Part shown: piece after piece, positions 58,590 through 64,000 of the stretch | How the letters are laid out: each line of letters begins with the position of its first letter | Position numbering within the stretch: the first letter of the stretch is position 1 | Assembly (NCBI GenBank): GCA_001048675.1 | Contig: CCKK01000015.1 | Coordinates: 186,001-250,000 of the forward strand | Reading direction: 5' to 3' | Source of the DNA: Vibrio diabolicus | Lineage (GTDB): Bacteria > Pseudomonadota > Gammaproteobacteria > Enterobacterales > Vibrionaceae | DNA length: 64,000 nucleotides | Position numbers and translations under genes: made by a program | Notes under the pieces: generated by a model | Database searches by the model: none | What the model was told of the DNA's origin: nothing | What the model saw: the letters and a program-made list of their open reading frames with translations, nothing else

Positions 58590-60266
58590 TTACTCTGTGA
58601 TGTAGAGATCTTTAGAGTAAATCTTGTCTTCCGCGTTATTGACTGGGAAGCCACCAACTTTCGGTGATAGTAGACGTGATTTCACGTACTGGTAGATAGG
58701 TGCGATTGGCATATCTTTTGCCATCAACTTCTCTGCTTCTAGGTAAAGCGCTTGACGCTCTTCGTCAGAAGTTGAAGCAAATGCTTTGTTCATGATTGCA
58801 TCGTACTCTTTGCTGTCGTAGTGAATACCACCAGTAGTGTTATTACTCATCATCAGCGTTAGGAAAGATGAAGCTTCGTTGTAGTCGCCACACCAACCTG
58901 CACGAGCAACCTCAAAGTTGCCAGAATCTTTGGTAGATAGGTAAGTTTTCCACTCTTGGTTTTCTAGCGTAACGTCTAGACCAAGCGTCTTCTTCCACAT
59001 TGAACCCAGTGCAACCGCAAGTTTCTTGTGGTTCTCTGACGTGTTGTATAGAAGGTTAAATTCAAGAGGGTTGTCTGCGCCGTAACCCGCTTCTTCCAAT
59101 AGACGCGCCGCTTCAGCGTTACGCTCTTCTTGCGTCATTTTGCCGTATGCAGGGATTTCTGGGTTGAAACCCGCCGTGATTTCAGGCGTTAGGAAATAAG
59201 CTGGCTTTTGACCCTGTGCTAGGATCGCATCAGTCACGATATTACGGTCAATCGCATAAGAAATCGCTTTACGTACGCGAACATCATCAAACGGCTTTTT
59301 CTTCGTGTTGAAGATGTAGTAGTAAGTACACAAGTTACCCGATACAGACACGTCTTCTGGATGCTCTTGCTTCAAACGCTTGAAGTGCTCTGTAGGCAGT
59401 TCATTCGTGAAGTCGATTTCACCTGCTAGGAAGCGGTTCATTTCCGCTACTTGGTTTTCGATTGGTAGGAAAGTAACTTGATCAAGCGTCGTGTTTTCGT
59501 TGTCCCAGTATTGTTCGTTACGTTTTAGAACTAAACGCTCGTTTACAACCCAGTTGTCAACAACATAAGCACCGTTACCTACAAAGTTCTCAGGCTTCGT
59601 CCATTGATCGCCGAACTTTTCAACGGTTGCTTGGTGAACAGGCTTCACTGTTGTGTGGCCCATCATCATCACAAAGTATGGTACAGCAGTGTCTAGCTCA
59701 ACCACTAACGTGTGGTCGTCAACCGCTTTAACACCCAACTCACTCTTGTCTTTTTTACCCGCAACAATGTCTTTTGCGTTCTTCATCTTGGTGTATTCCA
59801 TGTACCAAGCGTATGGAGAAGCGGTTGCTGGGTCGACTGCGCGTTGGAAGCTGTATACAAAATCACCTGCAGTAACAGGATCACCGTTAGACCATTTTGC
59901 GTCTTCACGTAGGTGGAAAGTATACGTTTTGTTGTCTTCAGTTTCCCAAGATTTTGCAACACCAGGGATAGTGTTACCGTCCGCATCTTGGTTTACTAGG
60001 CCTTCAAGAAGATCGCGAATCACGTGGGATTCTGGAACACCTTGAGATTTATGAGGGTCTATTGTCGCAACTTCTGTACCGTTACCACGCACCAATTCTT
60101 GAACAGCAGCAAGTTTTGGCTCTTTAGAATCAGATTTAGCTTCAGGGGCTGGAGCCGGAGCAGGCTCAGCAGCTTGTTTCTCTGCAGGCTTTTCGCCACA
60201 ACCAGCTAAAGCGAGAGAAAGACCAGCACCAATAAATAAAGCGCGCGTGATTTTATTCTTATACAT
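58590..60266 (-). CDS. oppA: Periplasmic oligopeptide-binding lipoprotein OppA
   Basis: 558 residues from ATG 60266 (GGAG 8 bases upstream); the frame to 60296 is unsupported. The lipobox LALAGC is near residues 17-22, so the mature protein is a lipoprotein rather than the soluble E. coli form. An Ala/Pro/Glu linker is followed by an SBP_bac_5 domain (GTEVATIDPHKSQGVPESHV, TYTFHLREDAKWSNGDPVTA, DVRVRKAISYAIDR). It delivers peptides to OppBCDF. First gene of oppABCDF. Confidence 0.95.
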   Translation of the reverse strand: MYKNKITRALFIGAGLSLALAGCGEKPAEKQAAEPAPAPAPEAKSDSKEPKLAAVQELVRGNGTEVATIDPHKSQGVPESHVIRDLLEGLVNQDADGNTIPGVAKSWETEDNKTYTFHLREDAKWSNGDPVTAGDFVYSFQRAVDPATASPYAWYMEYTKMKNAKDIVAGKKDKSELGVKAVDDHTLVVELDTAVPYFVMMMGHTTVKPVHQATVEKFGDQWTKPENFVGNGAYVVDNWVVNERLVLKRNEQYWDNENTTLDQVTFLPIENQVAEMNRFLAGEIDFTNELPTEHFKRLKQEHPEDVSVSGNLCTYYYIFNTKKKPFDDVRVRKAISYAIDRNIVTDAILAQGQKPAYFLTPEITAGFNPEIPAYGKMTQEERNAEAARLLEEAGYGADNPLEFNLLYNTSENHKKLAVALGSMWKKTLGLDVTLENQEWKTYLSTKDSGNFEVARAGWCGDYNEASSFLTLMMSNNTTGGIHYDSKEYDAIMNKAFASTSDEERQALYLEAEKLMAKDMPIAPIYQYVKSRLLSPKVGGFPVNNAEDKIYSKDLYITE

Positions 60267-60741
60267 GCGTAAAACTCCAAATTTTTTCGTTAGCATCCAT
60301 GACTTCTTTGTAAGGGCCTGGAACGGTCAGAGTTTTAGATTTTTTTAGTGCGTTTTCTGAGCACAAAAGCCTAAAACCTTACAAAGACTGCGGCACACAT
60401 TAGCAATCATTGAAGTAATTTGCCATAAAAATGTAGCAAAAAAACCAATAATCCTGACTAAACCACACATATCTAGCAGTAAACTCTAATCAAAAAGTAT
60501 TCACCAGCCAAATGGAGACCAGAAGCGACATTCCACAGACAAAACTTTCGATTAATCTACATTTAAACCATTTGATAGCATCTTATGCTAGATATTTACA
60601 TATTATTTAACATTTATGACAAATGAAGTCTAACAAATAATTGTTTATATATTGGGCTAAAAACTTTTATTGTGAAGAATATCACCAGAGCGAGTACGGG
60701 TTGTGTTGAAGTCAAATGAGCAGAATTATGAAGATAAGTAC
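60267..60741. promoter_or_regulatory. oppA upstream region
   Basis: About 475 gene-free bases between oppA and the moa terminator, AT-rich, presumably holding the oppA promoter and leader. No distinct repeat or RNA motif was recognised. Confidence 0.4.
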
Positions 60742-60777
60742 AAAAAAAGCTAAGTGCCATTGACACTTAGCTTTTTT
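60742..60777 (-). terminator. Terminator of the moa operon
   Basis: GCTAAGTG / CACTTAGC with A7 and T6 extensions, 22 bases after the moaE stop. Confidence 0.92.
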
Positions 60778-60798
60778 CACTAGAATGAGGAGTGGGTT

Positions 60799-61254
60799 CT
60801 ATTTTTCCCAACGCTGCGCAGCTTGGTGATCAGTATCGCGCGACTCAATCCAACGATCTTCACTCGTCGTGCGTTCTTTCTTCCAAAATGGTGCTTTGGT
60901 TTTCAAGTAGTCCATAATGAACTCGCAAGCATCAAATGCTGCTCCACGGTGTGCACTTGAAACACCAACAAAGACGATTTGATCACCGCTATCCATGTCA
61001 CCAACGCGATGAATCACGCGTACGCCCAATAATGGCCAACGTGATTCAGCTTGATCGCAAATGTCGCTCAAGCTCTTCTCAGTCATGCCTGGGTAGTGTT
61101 CCAAGTGCAAACCAACAACATTATCGCCAAGGTTCATATCTCGAACTTTACCAATGAATGTTACGACAGCACCAGCAGCCGTACCTTCGGATAAACGTTG
61201 ATATTCGTGATCAACGGAAAAGTCTTCAACTTGTACAGAGACGCGTGGGTCCAT
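60799..61254 (-). CDS. moaE: Molybdopterin synthase catalytic subunit MoaE
   Basis: 151 residues. It builds the dithiolene of molybdopterin from cPMP using sulfur on MoaD. GAVVTFIGKVRDMN, LEHYPGMTEKSL, HRVGDMDSGDQIVFVGVSS and APFWKKERT (catalytic Lys) are conserved. The moaD stop is 1 base before its ATG, so they are coupled. Confidence 0.96.
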   Translation of the reverse strand: MDPRVSVQVEDFSVDHEYQRLSEGTAAGAVVTFIGKVRDMNLGDNVVGLHLEHYPGMTEKSLSDICDQAESRWPLLGVRVIHRVGDMDSGDQIVFVGVSSAHRGAAFDACEFIMDYLKTKAPFWKKERTTSEDRWIESRDTDHQAAQRWEK

Positions 61255-61255
61255 C

Positions 61256-61515
61256 TTAACCTCCGGTTACCGGTGGGAAAAATGCAACTTCATCCCCCGC
61301 TTTTACTTCGGTATCAAGTGGGACAATAGATTGATTAACAGCAGCAAGTAGCTTTCCTGGCTCTAAAGCCAAATCCCACTTACCATTTTTATCAGCGCCC
61401 TCTTCCACGAGATGTGCGCGAATCGCTTCAACCGTTTCAAATTGATCATCTAATTCGACACTGTCGATACCAATCAGCTCACGAGTCTGAGACAAAAAAA
61501 AGTAACTTTAATCAT
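61256..61515 (-). CDS. moaD: Molybdopterin synthase sulfur carrier MoaD, frameshifted at its start
   Basis: A ubiquitin-like carrier ending in the obligatory FFPPVTGG, whose Gly is thiocarboxylated. The body is open from an internal ATG (61495, [16 protein letters not shown]), but the genuine start is ATG 61515, overlapping the moaC stop as ATGA and reading MIKVTF. An A8 run at 61494-61501 separates them; changing its length by one or two bases restores MIKVTF(L)SQTREL, the family N-terminus and first beta strand. The internal start would lose that strand. Sequencing error is the likely cause. Confidence 0.88.
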
Positions 61516-61991
61516 GATTCCGCCTTGAAGTGTCCAGATTTTCCACCCGTCTTTTCTAGGAGACGAACTTGACCGATAACCATGTCTTTTTGCACCGCTT
61601 TACACATATCGTAAATCGTCAGTGCAGCAACAGAAGCCGCCGTGAGCGCTTCCATTTCTACGCCCGTTTTACCTGCAAGCTTACAAACAGATTCAATACG
61701 AACTTTGTTTTCTGACTCAATAGCCTCCAACTGAACTTCGACTTTAGAAAGCAACAGAGGATGACAAAGTGGAATCAAATCCCACGTTTTCTTTGCAGCT
61801 TGGATACCAGCAATTCGAGCCGTCGCGAACACATCACCTTTATGATGCTGCCCGGAAACAATCAGTTGCAAGGTTTCTGGGGCCATGTGAACAAATGCTT
61901 CTGCACGTGCTTCACGAACCGTTTCTGCTTTTGCAGACACGTCGACCATGTTAGCTTCGCCAGACGCGTTGATATGGGTAAATTGAGTCAT
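61512..61991 (-). CDS. moaC: Cyclic pyranopterin monophosphate synthase MoaC
   Basis: 159 residues. It converts the MoaA product (3',8-cH2GTP) to c[21 protein letters not shown] at the N-terminus, [14 protein letters not shown] (with the active His) near 75 and [20 protein letters not shown] are conserved. 26 bases separate it from moaB. Confidence 0.97.
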   Translation of the reverse strand: MTQFTHINASGEANMVDVSAKAETVREARAEAFVHMAPETLQLIVSGQHHKGDVFATARIAGIQAAKKTWDLIPLCHPLLLSKVEVQLEAIESENKVRIESVCKLAGKTGVEMEALTAASVAALTIYDMCKAVQKDMVIGQVRLLEKTGGKSGHFKAES

Positions 61992-62017
61992 TGTTTTTCC
62001 TTCGCTTTTAGGAAAGG

Positions 62018-62530
62018 TTATACAGATAGGTGCGGCATGAAGTTACAAGGGCGATGGCTTGCATCTAACTGCTGCTTGATGATCTTCGTCCAGCCAGTGC
62101 GGCACGCGCCTGTTGAACCAGGCATTGCGAAGATAACTGTATGGTTAGCAAAACCTGCAATTGCACGCGATTGGATCGTTGACGTACCAATTTCTTCGTA
62201 AGACACCATGCGGAATAACTCACCAAAACCTTCTACTTCTTTATCAAACAGAGGCTTCAGCGCTTCTGGCGTGCTGTCACGTGACGTGAACCCTGTACCA
62301 CCAGTAATCATGATCGCTTGAACATTGTCGTCCGCAATCCACTGAGAAACAATTGCGCGAATTTTGTACATATCATCAATAACAATTTGCTTATCGACAA
62401 CATTGTGACCCGCTTCTTGAGCGTGTTCAACAAGGTAGCGACCAGAGGTATCGTTTTCTTCGGTACGAGTGTCAGATACCGTTAGAACGGCAATATTTGC
62501 AGGTTGAAATTTGCTTTCAGCGTGACCCAT
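62018..62530 (-). CDS. moaB: Molybdenum cofactor protein MoaB
   Basis: 170 residues of the MogA/MoaB family (molybdopterin adenylyltransferase fold). [36 protein letters not shown] and [18 protein letters not shown] are present. MoaB is often inactive as an adenylyltransferase in E. coli, so its exact role is uncertain. Second gene of moaABCDE. Confidence 0.95.
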   Translation of the reverse strand: MGHAESKFQPANIAVLTVSDTRTEENDTSGRYLVEHAQEAGHNVVDKQIVIDDMYKIRAIVSQWIADDNVQAIMITGGTGFTSRDSTPEALKPLFDKEVEGFGELFRMVSYEEIGTSTIQSRAIAGFANHTVIFAMPGSTGACRTGWTKIIKQQLDASHRPCNFMPHLSV

Positions 62531-62586
62531 GTGTTCACCTATTCTCTTTTAACTTTGATACGTTTGGTATCGATTCTAGAAAAGCG

Positions 62587-62618
62587 AGGGAAAGCTAGCC
62601 TATAAATAAGCTTTCCCT
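62587..62618 (-). terminator. moaA-moaB intergenic hairpin
   Basis: AGGGAAAGCT / AGCTTTCCCT perfect 10-bp stem with 12-base loop, 18 bases after moaA. May attenuate the downstream moa genes. Confidence 0.55.
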
Positions 62619-62635
62619 ACAAAATTTGAGTTGAT

Positions 62636-63625
62636 TTAGCCGCCGATAGACGCCAGATGTGGCGTCATACCCGTATTACCATCATGCAAGAAGTGGCTCA
62701 CCGACTTAGTTTGTAACTGCGCTTGGATGCGTTCAATAAGCTCACTTTCTTGCTCATCACGTTCCAGTAGATCACGCAGTTCTACACCGTGATCTCCAAA
62801 CAAACACAGATGCAGCTTACCCATCGCAGAGACGCGTAGTCGGTTGCAGCTCTCACAAAAGTCTTTTTCATAAGGCATGATCAGGCCAATTTCACCCTTG
62901 TAATCTGGATGAACAAACACTTGCGCGGGGCCGTCATTATGAGAGCGCACTTTAAGCAGCCAACCGTTTGCAATCAACTGATTACGAATTGCCACGCCTG
63001 ACACATGATGCTTATTGAATAAATCATCCATCTCACCCGTTTGCATCAATTCGATGAAGCGCAGTTGGATTGGACGATCTTTTATCCAGTTAAGAAACGC
63101 TGGCAGCTCGTGATGGTTCAGATCTTTCATCAACACCACATTAACTTTGACTTGCTCATAACCGACCTCGAACGCACGTTCGATACCATTCATGACTTCA
63201 GTAAACTTATTTTCACCTGTGATTTGATGAAACATACGCGGATCAAGGCTGTCCACGCTGACGTTGATGTGAGTTAAGCCCGCTTCACGCCAGTCTGCTA
63301 CTTGCTTTGCCATGCGGTAACCATTGGTCGTAGTTGCAACTTTTTGGATACCAGGTGTCGTCGCCACTGAGTGGATAATGTCGGTAAAATCTTTGCGTAA
63401 ACTTGGTTCACCGCCAGTAATGCGCACTTTTGACGTGCCACAATCAGCAAACGCTTTTACGACCCGTTTGATTTCAGGAAGAGATAAAAAAGACGAGTTT
63501 TTATTGCCCGAAGGCTTATAGCCATCAGGAAGGCAATAGGTACATTTGAAATTACATACGTCGGTCACAGACAGACGCAAGTAATAGAACTTACGATGAA
63601 ATTTGTCTTCGAATTGTTGCGCCAC
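62636..63625 (-). CDS. moaA: GTP 3',8-cyclase MoaA
   Basis: 329 residues from a GTG start (63625) preceded by AAAGG at 6-7 bases; the five extra codons upstream are not needed. It is a radical SAM enzyme: cluster CNFKCTYC near residues 24-31, second 4Fe-4S cluster in [11 protein letters not shown], and a C-terminal pair [16 protein letters not shown] (GG end). It rearranges GTP, the first step of molybdopterin synthesis. First gene of the operon, under a Moco riboswitch. Confidence 0.96.
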   Translation of the reverse strand: MAQQFEDKFHRKFYYLRLSVTDVCNFKCTYCLPDGYKPSGNKNSSFLSLPEIKRVVKAFADCGTSKVRITGGEPSLRKDFTDIIHSVATTPGIQKVATTTNGYRMAKQVADWREAGLTHINVSVDSLDPRMFHQITGENKFTEVMNGIERAFEVGYEQVKVNVVLMKDLNHHELPAFLNWIKDRPIQLRFIELMQTGEMDDLFNKHHVSGVAIRNQLIANGWLLKVRSHNDGPAQVFVHPDYKGEIGLIMPYEKDFCESCNRLRVSAMGKLHLCLFGDHGVELRDLLERDEQESELIERIQAQLQTKSVSHFLHDGNTGMTPHLASIGG

Positions 63626-63626
63626 G

Positions 63627-63785
63627 GAACACCTTTCCAAACACGGGAGGCATGGCCATTTCCAATCATGCCCTTGTGACAGTACGCCACTGGCTCAAAA
63701 CGCTTATCCTCGGACTTAGCAATAGTGAGCTCGGAGTTATGGCAACCAGAGATATGAAACCTCTGATAGCTTTGCGGTGTAAAAT
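63627..63785 (-). promoter_or_regulatory. Moco (molybdenum cofactor) riboswitch
   Basis: The leader directly before moaA ends GCCTCCCGTGTTTGGAAAGG then TGTTCC and the GTG start, almost identical in pattern to the E. coli moaA Moco motif. A GGCATG/CATGCC stem just before it, TCCGAGGATAAGCG and GAGCCAGTGGCG also fit. It senses Moco and hides or frees the moaA ribosome site. The 5' limit is approximate. Confidence 0.85.
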
Positions 63786-63923
63786 ACTTAATATTTGTAC
63801 TGGAATCCAGACTTGAGTGATAAAAAACTCTCTAGAGACACAATTTACCGCTAAGTGAGTACCTTTCAAGCACTCCTTAAGATAAATTGTAGCCGTTTTT
63901 TACAAGATTATTAGAAGAACGTA

Positions 63924-64000
63924 ATGAATATCTACACGGATAAAAAAGTGGTCGCTGTTGGCGGTGGTCATGGCTTAGGTCGAATGTTGGCCGCACTACG
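63924..64000 (+). CDS. ybhK: YvcK/CofD-family protein, start only (3' end outside window)
   Basis: Only 25 full codons: MNIYTDKKVVAVGGGHGLGR plus MLAAL. The GGGHGLGR nucleotide-binding loop is the mark of the YvcK/UPF0052 family (E. coli YbhK), linked to gluconeogenic growth and cell shape in Bacillus. Divergent from moaA, as in E. coli (ybhK-moaA). Too short for more. Confidence 0.85.
   Translation, partial: MNIYTDKKVVAVGGGHGLGRMLAAL

Noticed and set aside
1..64000. Mobile elements, CRISPR arrays, tRNA or rRNA genes
   Set aside because: No transposase, integrase, repeat-spacer array, tRNA-like cloverleaf or rRNA sequence was seen; gene content and order are those of a stable core chromosome.

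Overview
This window is a stretch of ordinary core chromosome from a gammaproteobacterium. Almost every protein reads as Vibrionaceae, probably the Harveyi/Alginolyticus group of Vibrio. The evidence is the gene order (yceD-rpmF-plsX-fab-acpP-pabC-mltG-tmk-holB-tatD-ptsG; rluC/rne; asmA/udk/mrp/metG; fadR/nhaB/dsbB; yfbV/ackA/pta; oppABCDF; moaABCDE/ybhK), the 528-residue NhaB and the style of the RNase E tail. The species call is inference. I see no rRNA, tRNA, CRISPR, prophage, integron or insertion sequence.

Layout. 1-5.7 kb: the 3' end of pykA, a patatin-like lipase, a 30-residue YnhF-type membrane peptide, an outer-membrane barrel protein, and a sodium-coupled transporter with its tiny MetS-type subunit. 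5.9-18.5 kb (minus strand): ptsG, then the fatty-acid synthesis cluster with its DNA-replication and wall companions. 18.6-24 kb: maf/yceF, rluC, and rne with its long leader. 24-34.5 kb: a SulP transporter, a small tyrosine phosphatase, cobO, asmA, udk, mrp, metG and an unknown membrane-anchored protein. 34.6-40.2 kb: fadR, nhaB, dsbB, a YecA-like protein and dusC. 40.2-47.5 kb: a diguanylate cyclase, a MalZ-type glucosidase, a three-gene ABC uptake system and yfbV. 47.8-54.5 kb: ackA-pta, an MgtC/DUF4010 membrane protein, a small periplasmic protein and yqjG. 54.6-60.3 kb: the oligopeptide permease. 60.8-64 kb: the molybdopterin operon behind a Moco riboswitch, and the start of divergent ybhK.

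The strongest structural signal is a set of broken reading frames, most at homopolymer runs: mltG, plsX, dusC, the diguanylate cyclase, the ABC permease start and the moaD start. A possible seventh is at the stop codon of the barrel protein. In each case the lost residues can be read in another frame and restore the family's normal length. So many independent breaks in conserved genes within 64 kb point to base-calling or assembly indels more than to gene decay, and products near these points should be read with that in mind.

The regulatory content is richer than the gene content. It includes a Moco riboswitch, an rne leader plus a perfect hairpin in the first codons of rne, a tandemly duplicated terminator, two stacked hairpins between ackA and pta, and a palindrome beside a FadR-like core in the fadR/nhaB gap. 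RNase E carries two copies of a motif resembling the enolase-binding segment of the E. coli enzyme. I did not find a convincing novel multigene system.
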